Position numbers and translations under genes: made by a program. Positions 50,160 to 60,739 of a stretch of DNA of 64,000 nucleotides are shown piece after piece. This DNA is from Halichoerus grypus (Eukaryota; Chordata; Mammalia; Carnivora; Phocidae), in contig NC_135718.1 in NCBI RefSeq assembly GCF_964656455.1, forward strand, positions 50,435,008 through 50,499,007, written 5' to 3'. Below the pieces are notes generated by a model. That model saw nothing but the letters and a program-made list of their open reading frames with translations, did not search any database and was not told the DNA's origin. Position 1 is the first letter of the stretch; every line of letters begins with the position of its first letter.

Positions 50160-50935
50160 TTAGCCTGTGTGCATACCACCTCAAGTTCTGTATCAATGGA
50201 ATCCAAATGAATGAGATTTTATTATAGGTGAAAAATAAATATTGACAAGTATGTACACAACTCTGCTGATGGAAATATAATTTGGCACAACCACTCTGGA
50301 GAACTCTTAGGCAATGCATACCCACAAGGAATACCGTGTACACTCCATGACCCAGCAATTCTGTCCCTAGGTATGTATCCAACTGAAATGAGTATGTATG
50401 TTCACCAAAAGACAGACAAGAATGTTCATAGCAGTCATTTGTAATAGCCAGAAACTACTGACCAACAACCCAAATGCCCACTCAACAGTAGAACAGCTTT
50501 TTAAACTCTCTGGCATATCCATACAACAGAATATTATATAGCTAGGAGAATGCGTGAACCATTGCTCTGTCAACATGGATGAATTTCACAGATACAATGT
50601 GGAGTAAATGAAGCCAAAACCAGAGGAGGACATCTTACAGGATTCCATTTATGTAAAGGTTTTAAAACAGGCCAAACTAATCTGCTGTTAGAGCACAGGA
50701 CAACAGTTAGTTACCCTTGGCTGAAGAAGTGGTACAAGCAGTGCCTGGAACAGACACTTGGGGAGCGTCTGGCTCTGGATATTCCACATCTTGATCTGAA
50801 TGCCGATTCCACTGGCATGTTCACTTTATGGTAATTAACCAAACTGGGCACTTAGAATCTGTGCACTTTTTTGTATGTATGTTATACATCAAAAAAAAAA
50901 AAGAAAGAAAGAAAAGAAAAACATTTTAAAATATT
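50160..50935 (+). mobile_element. Old L1M ORF2 end and 3' UTR
   Basis: 'cagcaattctgtccctaggt', 'agaatgttcatagcagtcat', 'caacccaaatgcccactcaa', 'catacaacagaatattatat', 'caggattccatttatgtaaa', 'gttacccttggctgaagaag' and 'tctgtgcacttttttgtatg' are in L1 order, ending in an A-rich tail at about 50891-50935. No ORF survives. Confidence 0.85.
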
Positions 50936-51370
50936 TAGAAAAAAAAATTGCCTGTAATTACTCTTCAAAGCGTCAAGTACCTGAACTGCTGCCCCAAAGT
51001 TAGAGGGACCCTTAATTCCTATCATTAGCTCCTGACATGTCCAAATGATTCTTTGGCTACTTGTTAATAATGGAATCAAAAGGCACTAATCTCATTATCG
51101 CCTGTCAGCGGGCGCTGTCAGAAGGCTGTTGGCCATTAGTCGCCTGCTGCTGCAATCGGTCAGAGACTTGCAAAGCACCCAAAAGGAGACACAAAATACT
51201 GCCAGTTTAATTTTTCTCTTGTCCCACTCACCTTTCTGCAACCTCATGCCAAATCCTTGAACCTCCCCGACCCCCCAAACCACAGGCTGCCTTCTCTAAG
51301 AGACCATCCCAGAGTTCTCTAGCAACCACAGAACTCCTCTTCGAAAAAACTGCTACATTACTTCACTCAT
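50936..51370. other. Unique sequence
   Basis: No gene seen. Confidence 0.4.
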
Positions 51371-51371
51371 T

Positions 51372-52735
51372 CATCCATCCATACATCCATCCAAACATGT
51401 ATTGAGCACCCACCATGTGCCAGGCTCTGTGCTCAAGATACTGAGTAAAGCAAAATTCCTTCCCAGTATTATATGAAAAGCAGAAACAAAAATAGGATTA
51501 TGATAGACACACACACACACACAAAAGCAAGAAAATAGGAGAGGAATATGTAAGCCAGCTTTGGGGGTAGGAGAAAAGGAAATGATTCCTTGAGGAGATT
51601 TCACATAAAATATGCCTTAAAGGATGAGTGGCATTTGGCCAGTCAAGTAAGATAAAGGCAGCTCCTAGCAGAGGGGATCTCAGGAGTAAAGACACATTGA
51701 ACAACATGTATACACTATGACCCAGCAATTCTATCCCTAAGTATATATTCAACAGAAATCGGTATGTATGTTCACCAAAAGATCATCAAGGATGCAAAAA
51801 AAAGGTGGGGAGGGGCTGGTGTGGGGATGTTGTTGTTGGCATGTGGGAACTAGAGGGAGTAAAATTTGAGTGAGGACAGAGGCCAGCAGGCAGAGAACAG
51901 AGCACAAGCTCTTTGCAAACCACGTGAAACAGCTGAGACTTCATACCAGAGAGGAAGGGCAGTCAGTAAGGGTAGTGAGCATGGGAACAGCAGGGTTAAG
52001 TTTGTCATCAAGAAACTGCATGGGACATTGAACTAGAGAGAAAGAGGCAAGTAGATTTCAACACAGATCTGCTTAAGCCTAAATACTTGGAGGTTGGAAA
52101 GCAGAAAAATTCAAGCAATGTATAGGTGGTAAAAGCAGAAGAACTTGGTGACTGATTTGGTGTGGTGTGAGAGTGGGGAAGGCTAAAGGGAAGTTGATGA
52201 AAACTGGCAGATGTTTGACAGCAAAGGAAAAATACACAAGAGGAGGAGAAGGTTGGGTGGACAAGAGGGAAGGTGATGAGGTCAGCACTGGAGACATTAA
52301 ATAGGGGGACTTCAGGGAGTATGTTCAGCAGGAGTTAGCATCTGAGTTTGACAGGAAGCAACTCTGACTTAAGGTAGAGATGGATTCATCAGCACATCCT
52401 AGAAACTGAAACCCTGGGGCCTATGAAATCACAGATTGCATGTGGTGAGCAATTAGAGACCCAAGGACTCTTGGTCCCACCAACATTAAGGAAGAAGTGG
52501 AGGCAGAAGGGTCTATAAAGAGGGCAGAGGGAAATGGGCAGAGACGTACTCAGTAATCAGGAAGTATGATATTATCAATGCCAAGGCAGTGGGAAGTTTT
52601 AAAACCTGAGTCACTGATCAATAGTCCCAAATGTAGCAGTCAGAGGTCCAGGAAGGTTAGAACAGGAACAATTCCACTGGATTTGGCAATAACCAAGTCA
52701 CTGATGACTTTAGTTAGGAATTTCAGACTTCAGTT
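51372..52735 (-). repeat. L2 LINE, long antisense remnant
   Basis: On the plus strand it starts with the reversed L2 tail 'tgtattgagcacccaccatg' and 'tgccaggctctgtgctcaag'. It continues with 'attccttgaggagatttcac', 'ggcagctcctagcagagggg', and at the far end 'tccactggatttggcaataa' near 52674, text familiar from antisense L2 copies. Interrupted at 51709-51794. Confidence 0.6.
51709..51794 (+). mobile_element. Isolated L1 fragment inside L2
   Basis: About 85 bases resembling 50336-50427 (gacccagcaattctatccct, ggtatgtatgttcaccaaaa) at roughly 80-85% by eye, ending in an A-run (51795-51803). The L2 sequence appears to resume on either side. Confidence 0.65.
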
Positions 52736-52739
52736 CACT

Positions 52740-53446
52740 TCTGGCAATATAGCAGACTAAGCTGATAAACCCACATCACAACACTCTTAAAGAAATCTGG
52801 ATAAAATACACCCTCCCCTAAAATCTTGGTACATAGCAGAGCTTGGGGTGGGGGGCAAGAGAGAGAAACTGACAAGTAAAAGAAACCAAGACTAAAATCC
52901 AAGCCTATACCACAGGAGACCATGACAGTATCAGACCTCGATATAAACCATAGAATCCTCGTGTTTAATGCCCTCAAAGGGATAGGACATGTTGCTTTGG
53001 GCCCACACAAGATGGGGGACTGGAACTAATAGTTCTACATAAAGCTGAACATCTGTGGGCTGCCCAACATATAAAAAGGGGAGAAGAGAAATTACAAGCC
53101 CAGAAAAGCAATAAGAAAGCATGATATTTTTCAGGGGTTTGAGCAGAAAAAAAGGCCTCCTGCAAGAAACTAAAACTCTAAGCCTGCACTACCCCTGGAT
53201 ATAGAGTCACAGTATTTCAAATCCAAGCTGAAAAATAACATAAAACTGGGGTTAGACCTATGAAACCTTTTCAAAAATAGTAACCCTTCTACAACCTAAG
53301 ACATAACCCTTGACAAAGAGAAACTCATAATGTAAAATAAAAATTATAACACAAGGAAACAAAAAAACTATGAGGGAGAATAAGCCAATCACAAATAGGA
53401 GAACAAGCAGTTACAGAAAATCCTGAAAAGCCATAAAACAAGAATT
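52740..53446 (+). mobile_element. HAL1 / L1 ORF1-type old LINE, first part
   Basis: A-rich LINE-like text that continues in register after the L1 insertion at 53455-53881 and resembles the HAL1 (half-L1) class recognised more firmly further downstream. Identification of this first part is weaker. Confidence 0.45.
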
Positions 53447-53454
53447 TAAAATGT

Positions 53455-53881
53455 GGTGGGGGGTGGAAGGGATGGGGTGGCTGGATGATAGACATTGGGG
53501 AGGGTATGTGCTATGGCGAGCGCTGTGAATTGTCTAAGACTGTTGAATCACAGACCTGTACCTCTGAAACAAATAATACATTATATGTTTAAAAAAAAAA
53601 AAAAAAAAGAAGAAGAAGAAGAAGATAGCAGGAGGGGAAGAATGAAGGGGGGGAAATCGGAGGGGGAGACGAACCATGAGAGACTATGGACTCTGAAAAA
53701 CAAACTGAGGTTTCTAGAGGGGAGACAGGTGGGAGGATGGGTTAGCCTGGTGATGGGTATTAAAGAGGGCACGTTCTGCATGGAGCACTGGGTGTTATGC
53801 GCAAACAATGAATCATGGAATACTACATCAAAAACTAATGATGTAATGTATGGTGATTAACATAATAATAAAAAAATAATA
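53455..53881 (+). mobile_element. 5'-truncated carnivore-type L1 3' UTR
   Basis: 'gtgctatggcgagcgctgtg', 'ttgaatcacagacctgtacc', an internal A-run plus (GAA)n at about 53589-53624, 'aaccatgagagactatggac', 'ggagcactgggtgttatgcg' and 'aatgtatggtgattaacata'. The target-site duplication taaaatgt is at 53447-53454 and 53882-53889. The open frame 53495-53860 reads across this UTR and is not a gene. Confidence 0.92.
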
Positions 53882-53889
53882 TAAAATGT

Positions 53890-54436
53890 ATAGAAACCCT
53901 TATGGACAGATTTGGAAAAAGAATACATAGAATTACATAGAATATCTTAATAGTCAAAATTAAAAAACTGATAAATAGGTTCAACAGAATATCCTATACT
54001 AAGAAAAAAGAATTTATGAACCATAGGGTAAATCTGAAAAAATTACCCAGAAATCAGCAGAGAGAGATAAAAGACATAGCATATATGAACTAAGATATAT
54101 GGCAAAGAGGATAGAATAAGCTCCATGATAGAATCTAGTCATAGTTCCAAAAGAAGAAAACCAAGAATGGTGGGAAAGGTAACAATCAAGAAGAATCGCT
54201 GAGTATTTTCCAGAAGTGAAAAAAAAATTAAATACATAAATTCTTAGATTATATAAAGTCATTGAGTCCTAAGATTTTAAATAAAATAAATCCACACATT
54301 GATACATAGTATTGTAATGAAAAACCTAAAAGCAAGGACAAAAATCTTTAAAGCAAGAGAAAAGGTTATCCTCAAAGGAATTAAAAACTTAGAGCAGACT
54401 CCTCACCATCAAAAGTAAATTCCAGAAGACAATGAA
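53890..54436 (+). mobile_element. HAL1 / old LINE, middle part
   Basis: A-rich LINE text ending with 'gtaaattccagaagacaatg', which continues after the MLT1 insertion at 54858. This is the classic HAL1/L1 passage preceding 'tcttcaaagtg...'. Confidence 0.65.
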
Positions 54437-54857
54437 ATCCGTTAGTCTGCTCAGGCTGCTGTAACAAAATACAACAGACTGAGGTGGTTTTTTACAACAG
54501 ACATTAATTTTCTCAACATTCTGGAGGCTGGAAGACCATGGTCAAGGTGCTGGCAAATTTGGTTTCTAGTGAGAATTCTCTTCCTGCCCTGTAGACAGCT
54601 GCCTTCTCACTGGGTGCTCACATGAACCTTTCTTCTGTACTCATTCATGCAGAGAAAGAGAGAGAGATCTCGGATATCCCTTCCTCTTATTAGTACATCC
54701 ATTCTATCTGATTGAGGTCCCACCCTTATGACCTCATTTAACCTTAATTTCTCCCTAAAGGCCCTATTTCCAAATACAGTCACATTGATAGTTAGGGCTT
54801 CAATATATGAATTGGGTGGGAGTGGTGGGGGTCAGACACAATTCAGCCCACAACAGA
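54437..54857 (-). mobile_element. MLT1-type MaLR (ERVL-MaLR) solo LTR, antisense
   Basis: Reverse-strand order matches MLT1: the 'gaattgtgtccc' equivalent, 'atatattgaagccctaacta' (near 54806), 'tcaatgtgactgtatttgga', 'ttaaggttaaatgaggtcat', 'aagggtgggacctcaatcag', then 'tctccagc-ctccagaatgt' and the end 'tacagcagcctgagcagact'. It is an old retrovirus-like LTR with no internal genes, inserted in the HAL1. Confidence 0.85.
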
Positions 54858-55100
54858 ATATCTTCAAAGTGTTTGAAGAAAAATAACTATCAGCTAGAAT
54901 TCTATACCCAGATAAAGTATACTTACCCTACAGAAATAAAGCCAAAGTAAAGATATTTTCAGACCAAGTGAGAAAATTCCCACATCTAAACCATCACTGA
55001 AAGATCTACTAAACAGTGTCCTGCTTAGCAGTACACTAATTGAAACTAGAAGAGTAAATAGAAGCAGCAATAAATCAACTAAATTGGTAAGACAGTCTCT
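54858..55100 (+). mobile_element. HAL1 / old LINE, last part
   Basis: 'atcttcaaagtgtttgaaga', 'ctagaattctatacccagat' and 'attttcagaccaagtgagaa' are well-known HAL1/L1 text in order. It continues 53890-54436. Confidence 0.72.
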
Positions 55101-55104
55101 CAAG

Positions 55105-55446
55105 AAATATCTACTGAGCAGTCTCTCATAGGTGCCAGACACAGTTCTATTTGCTGGAAATGCTATAATGAATACAGCAAATTCTCTGATTTGTTACATA
55201 TAATCTGGTAAATGGTGATAAGTGCACTCAATGAAAATAAAGCAGGAAAAGGCAGCAACAAGTAGACAGAAGTTTTATTCTGTGCTGCTAAATCCAAATG
55301 TGCATTGAGTATTGAAAAGTAGGAATAGTGGTGAATTTTCAGAGCTTAAAAATAAGGGGTTCCAGATAGGAAGGTAAAGGCAACAAGAATCATTTGCATC
55401 AGGCAAGTTTAAGAGACTCAGAAATCATGCTGGGGAAAAGAACAGA
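55105..55446 (-). repeat. L2 LINE fragment, antisense
   Basis: 'aatatctactgagcagtctc', 'taggtgccagacacagttct', 'ggtgataagtgcactcaatg' and 'aaaataaagcaggaaaaggc' are the reversed L2 3' region. The last 150 bases are less certain. Confidence 0.6.
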
Positions 55447-55975
55447 AAAATACTATTCATGCACCTGAATATTTATAACAGCATTATCTACAATAGTCAA
55501 ATTATAGAAGCAGCCCAAGTGTCCATCAACTGACGGATAAAGAAAATGTAGTTTGTGTGTGTGTGTGACACACACACACACACAGGAATATTACTCAGCC
55601 ATAAAAAAGACTGAAATCTTGCCATTTGCAACACCATGGATGAAGCTAGAGAATATTATGCCAAGTGAAATAAGTCAGACAAATACCTTATGATTTCCCT
55701 CATATGTGGAAGAAATAAAACAAATAAGCAGAGGGCAAAAAGAGAGAGAGAGAGAAACCAAGAAACAGACTGTTAACTATTAAAAACAAACTGATGGTTA
55801 CCAAGGGGAGGTGGGTGGGGGGATGGGGGAAATAGGTGATGGTGATTCCTTGTGATGAGCACCAGGTATTGTAGGAAGTAAACTACTACATTGTACACCT
55901 GAAACTAAAATTACACTATATGTTAACTAACTAGAATTTAAATAAAAGCTTAAAAATGAGGGAAAAAAAAAAAGA
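55447..55975 (+). mobile_element. 5'-truncated L1 3' end
   Basis: 'acctgaatatttataacagc', 'cccaagtgtccatcaactga', 'ggaatattactcagccataa', 'gcaacaccatggatgaagct', 'caagtgaaataagtcagaca', then the 3' UTR to 'actacattgtacacctgaaa' and an A-rich tail (about 55960-55974). An expanded TG/CA palindrome sits at 55554-55582. No clear target-site duplication. Confidence 0.92.
55554..55582. repeat. Perfect (TG)7-A-(CA)7 palindrome
   Basis: Fourteen bases of TG repeat, one A, and fourteen bases of CA repeat make a perfect inverted repeat with a one-base spacer. It occupies the place where L1 usually has a short TA-rich stretch before 'ggaatattac'. Confidence 0.92.
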
Positions 55976-56458
55976 ATTCACACTGGAAAACCCAAGTCAC
56001 GTCTCTATATTATTTCCCTTCCAGCACTCCTCAGAATGCCAGATTTTCCTCAGACTACCAGACCCCACAGTGTAAGATGACTGGAGTCACAAAAGTTCTC
56101 ATATAAACTCAACAGACTCTAGTGGAAGAAAAAGAACCATCTCTTACTTGTAGCTCTTTTAAAAACAAAAGAAACCTTTCTCTGAAGCCCCTTGGTAGAT
56201 TTTCCCCTGTGCTAATTGGCCAAGACAGTGTCACCTGCCCATATCTACACCAATCACAGGCAAGGGAAATAAAATCACAATGTTGGTCTTAAAATAATCC
56301 AGATTTAGCTCCTAGTGATGGGTTTAAGTAACATGAGGAAGGAGAGACACCCAGACAAAATTCCACTTTCCCCATCAAGGAAAAAAGCAATGCCTACTGA
56401 GAAAAACACAAACAGCATTTGCCCTACCTCCCATCTGCCTCAAAACTCACCACACAGT
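55976..56458. other. Unique sequence
   Basis: No gene seen. Confidence 0.4.
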
Positions 56459-56638
56459 GGGGCGCCTGGGTGGCTCAGCATCTGCCTTCGGCTGGGGTCA
56501 TGAGCTCAGGGTCCTGGGATGGGCCGGGCTCCCTGCTTAGCAGGGAGTCTGCTCTCCTCTCTCCCTCTGCCCATCCCCCTCACTCGTGCTCTCGCTCTTG
56601 CTCTCAAATGAATAAATTCTTCAAAAAAAAAAAAAAAA
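56459..56638 (+). mobile_element. SINEC with internal deletions in the promoter region
   Basis: It begins ggggcgcctgggtggctcag, but compared with 36386-36581 it lacks 8 bases of the A-box region ('tcgttaag') and most of the B-box-like stretch after 'gggat'. The tail is otherwise normal. The target-site duplication is ctcaccacacagt (56446-56458) versus ttcaccacagagt (about 56640-56652), with two mismatches. Confidence 0.94.
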
Positions 56639-56652
56639 ATTCACCACAGAGT

Positions 56653-57740
56653 AGTGACTATGTGACACTATAATTAACCCCCATACAACATGGCAGAACA
56701 TAACCCTGGAACTTGAAAAGAAACTTTATGTTAATCTAATTCTCTCTACAGGTCCAACTGCTTTAACCCAAGCATGTGTTCAGGAGCCACATGCATGTTA
56801 ACCAAACTGGATCTCTATTGTGCTAATTCAGTAACCAAACTATAGGGACAACAGGGCCATCCAAATCAACCCTTGAAGATGGCGGAGCCGAACACCTCCC
56901 ATGCATTAAGCCAAACCACAGTCAATCTATGCAGATATTTAAAGGTTCCCAGATGCCCCTATAAAAATTCTCTCTTCAGGCTATAGAGCCAGTTCCAGAT
57001 TAGCTGAAATGTCAAAGAAATGTGCCTTTCACTAAAGACCATTTCCAAATTATTTCAACATTATCAGGTTGGAAAGAGATTGTGCAAATGACTGGCTAAA
57101 GTGGATTAAATGCTTTCATTTCTATGAGAAATTGAAGTTATGATAATGGAATTTTAGAGCCAAAAGGGACTTCTCAGGGTATTTAATAGGACTCCCACAT
57201 TTTACAGATGAGACTTTGTGCAACTCGGTGGCATCGAGGCTGGCAATTTGACAAAAGATTTAATCCAAGAGAAACCTTTTAAATGTATTGGTTATCACAC
57301 TGTCCTGGGAGCAAGAGAGGATACATTAATTCAGCAGTTCTTTACCACCTTTGTGGCGAGTCACATACCCAAAGTTTACATCTAATTTCAGACTCTTCCT
57401 GAGACCTCTGAAGTTCACCTAAGGATCCTAGGATTAAAAGTCCCCCTCCATTAGATAGTTAACCTAATCAGTTCTGAGAGATAAACTGAGGTTATGATTT
57501 TCTTTACCATTATTTAGATGTAGGAAATAATTACATGCTAATTTCGTCTATGCCTTGCTCAATCCTATTACGTTTTACCCAGTTAGTATAAATTCAAGAA
57601 ATTCTCTCTATTTTAAAGCACTCCAAGAAAAAAGAGTAGTTCCATAATGTGAGGTCAGTAAGTGGAAGTCTCTGCCCTCTTTCCAGTCTACCACTGCATC
57701 CCTAGGTCTAACAAAACTCCTTACAGAAAGTAAGCCTTAA
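56653..57740. other. Unique sequence with a small MIR-like scrap
   Basis: No gene. Near 57150-57212, 'gagccaaaagggacttctca' and 'cacattttacagatgagact' resemble a reversed MIR/L3-type fragment. Confidence 0.4.
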
Positions 57741-57787
57741 TGATAATAAAAATAATAATAATAATAATGATAATGATAACGATAATG
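57741..57787 (+). repeat. (AAT)n / (GATAAT)n short tandem repeat
   Basis: Imperfect AAT and GATAAT units next to an antisense MIR. Confidence 0.85.
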
Positions 57788-57814
57788 GTCTTTAAGTAAG
57801 TAACTAGATCAACC

Positions 57815-57980
57815 TAATACTTTCAACCTTTCAAGATACTGACAAAATTATCATCTCAAATCCCTTACCATCTAGGAAGGACCAGTGTGATTATTCCCAC
57901 TTTATAGATGAAGAAATACAAAGAGACTCAATGACTTAGCTAAGATCATGTCTCAAATTAAGAGCAAAATTAGGGGTAAT
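57815..57980 (-). repeat. MIR SINE, antisense
   Basis: 'tattcccactttatagatga', 'agaaatacaaagagactcaa' and 'tgacttagctaagatcatgt' are the reversed MIR core. Confidence 0.8.
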
Positions 57981-59802
57981 ACCTGGGTTTCTTCATTGGT
58001 GTTTCCAGCTATTAAATCAGTGGTACACGACAGCACTTCAATTAGAAATAGCCACCCAAATATATTGTTAAGATACTATGTTCCTCTCAAGCCAAAAACA
58101 GAACTTTCTTGTGGATTATCTGCTCACTTTGAATTATCCATGCTGCTTCACTCCACCAGCCTGGAGAATAGCACTGGCCATGCCTTAAATAAAACTGCCT
58201 CCATACGCATGAGCTATCCAGGCAGCAAAGGCATAAAAATTAGTTTTTCCATTGGCTAGCTGACCACAGCTAACCTCAACAGTCTCCAAGTAATCCTGAG
58301 TAACTTCTGCATCACCTTGATCTGACTTGTGCTAAAACTAATCCCTTCAACTTGGGCACAGTACAGAGAAAACAGTTGTGTGATTTGTCTGCAGACACTT
58401 CACCACCTTGGATCACTTTCCAGCTCATTTTAGCTGGGTAAATAATAGCTCGATATGTAGCACCTGCTAAGTGAAATGAAAATGGAAAATGTTTTAAAGG
58501 GTTTTCACTTAATGTCTTCGTACTACTATAAATGTATGAAAATTTTATATCCGGGTTTTTATTACTGTTGATTGCCAAACTGACATGGGAAAATAATCCA
58601 AGCTGGCACATTAACGAAACATGATTTTTTTCTAAGTGCCTTTTTTTTTTTTTAAGAACAAAGCTAAACACAATTAAACGGTAAAAAGCCACTCCAACTT
58701 TTAACTCTTTAAAGATTGTACAGTAGCTATCAGATTGTTTTTACATGCTTTCTTAGCCACTTCCCCTTGCCTAGAAAACACTTTCTTCTGACACAGTGGC
58801 ATGTGCAAAGCCAGCCTTGTGTTTGCAGGTGTGCTCTCACACCATCACTATGTCCCTCTTCAAATAAATGTCCTTTCAGAGCCCTCAGAAACATTCCTAC
58901 CCGTTCCAGAAAGCTATGACAATACAGGGAAAGAGAGAGTAGAAAAAGACTATCAAGAATTGTGGGCATATGCCAGGAGAGACTCTACTGAGAGCAGACA
59001 AGCCCTCAGGAAAGAGTGCCAACATTAATCCGAGTCTCTCAGAAGTGGGTTCAGCCCCACCAGTAACAACAAAGAGGAGCCCAAACCCTCCCAACAATGC
59101 TCTCTCTCACACTCATGAACGACTTCCTTTAGAAGCTCACATTCATCCAAGAGGTGGTGTCAGTGGTGGAATTAGTCACACCTGCCAGTGAATAGCAAAC
59201 AACAGCTGTATAGACACAAGTGAGTTATTGGTTGTAGGCTACAATCTCCCAGGAAGCAAACTATGCAATTTCTGCTGCTTCCAGGCCAACTGAAAGGAAC
59301 TTAAATTTGCAAATGATTAAGTGTCTTAATTGTGTCATCTTAAAGCATTTCATTACCATAACCAACACCAAAAGGCTGGGAGAAGCCCAGCTGTGGCATT
59401 CAGAGGCTCTACCCTAAATTTTAGCAGCCATGACACTTTCCATTCCACTTCTCCCTCATCATCAGATCCTGTCTGCACGTTCTAACTGCCTGATGCAAAC
59501 TAGTTTGGGGGAAAAGGCATCCCTAGAAACCAAGGATTCTGATTCCAGTGTTCCCCACTGCCTCACCACATTGTTCCCTTGTCTTTATGTAACAGCAAAG
59601 AGGAAATTTCTGGAAGAACTATGAGCTGTTTAATGGAATTCTCCCAACATTTAATTTCATGAACTCACCCTCTTAAGTACCTCCTGAAAAATCCAACCCC
59701 AAGCAAGATGCTGGGGGCAATATACTAAAAAGAAACATAACATGTGTAATGTGCCCTCAAGAAAGTTATGTTCTGGGTCTGGAGGCAAAATCCATCACAC
59801 AG
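57981..59802. other. Unique sequence, no gene seen
   Basis: No gene or clear repeat. The minus frame at 58312-58692 crosses a T-run (58638-58653) and lacks any domain. Confidence 0.45.
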
Positions 59803-59930
59803 AATTCATTCACCAATATTTATTAACAAATGCTATGAGCAAAGCATTGTGCTGAATGCCTTTGGAGAAACTACAATAAGACAGCAATTACCCTCCACCA
59901 AGGAGACAATAACTGAGTAAAGCTGGGCTT
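59803..59930 (-). repeat. L2 LINE 3' end fragment, antisense
   Basis: 'attcattcaccaatatttat', 'atgagcaaagcattgtgctg' and 'aattaccctccaccaaggag' are the reversed L2 tail. Confidence 0.65.
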
Positions 59931-60739
59931 GCCAAGGAAGGCAAAGACCACCCAGTGAGCTCCTGACACTCAACCACACCCTGGCCGAGCAACTCTGGTT
60001 GTACTCTGCCTAAAAAGATTCCAATTCATCTACTCCCAACTTAAAATGTAGGGCCTAGAACTGAACACAGTATTCTAGGTGTGGCTTTACTCCTTTTTCA
60101 AAATAATATGCTTCTCTCATTGAACCTACAATCTCATAAGCTCCTTAAACACTCACATTCAGATTACTTGAAGATGCCAAATAAGACTTGATTTTTCCCA
60201 CATATCACTCCTATTCTGGTACTTCGCTTTAACAGTTGATTTGGGAGCCCAAGTCCAAGTATAATCTTCTTAAATTTAGTCTCTTCTGATTTGGCCATAT
60301 TCTAGCTGATCAAATATTAGGCCATCATGATTCTATGATTTTATTCTACTGTCTCCAGTTCTATCTCCTACAAATATGACACATGTGCTTTTTGTATCTT
60401 TTACCTAAGTCTCTGGTAAATACTTTTCCCAAGTATCAGCTATAAAATTAAGCTCTGTGGAGACACACAAGGAACATTCTGGAGTAATGCTCCATTTAGA
60501 TGCCCTCTTTTGGTAAAGCTATTTGGCACAAATTCAGTATTAAAAGACTTTCCTTACCTTCAAATGCCTGATACTTAACACATTTCCCTTATTTATTAAG
60601 TCAGGGAAAGGGGCGGGGCGGGGGGGGGGGTGCAGATCATATGACCTGATCTATTCACAGTGAATCCAGACTGACTCAGCAACAATTGCTGGTTTACTAT
60701 CCATCCTTGTAATAATCTGTATTAAAATCTCATTCCAAA
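59931..60739. other. Unique or very old repeat-derived sequence, with G-run
   Basis: No gene. 60040-60260 ('gaactgaacacagtattcta', 'ggtgtggctttactc') has the feel of an ancient dispersed repeat that I cannot name. G-rich tract at 60610-60630. Confidence 0.35.

Noticed and set aside
50155..51752. Two similar minus-strand frames (MDTYLGTELLGHGVYTVFLV... and MNIYLGIELLGHSVYML...)
   Set aside because: They are antisense readings of the L1 ORF2 passage shared by 50160-50935 and 51709-51794.
53495..53860. 121-codon frame with a similar minus-strand partner at 36062-36370
   Set aside because: The similarity looks like a protein family, but both lie in the 3' UTR of the same L1 subfamily; the Lys run is the internal A-tract.
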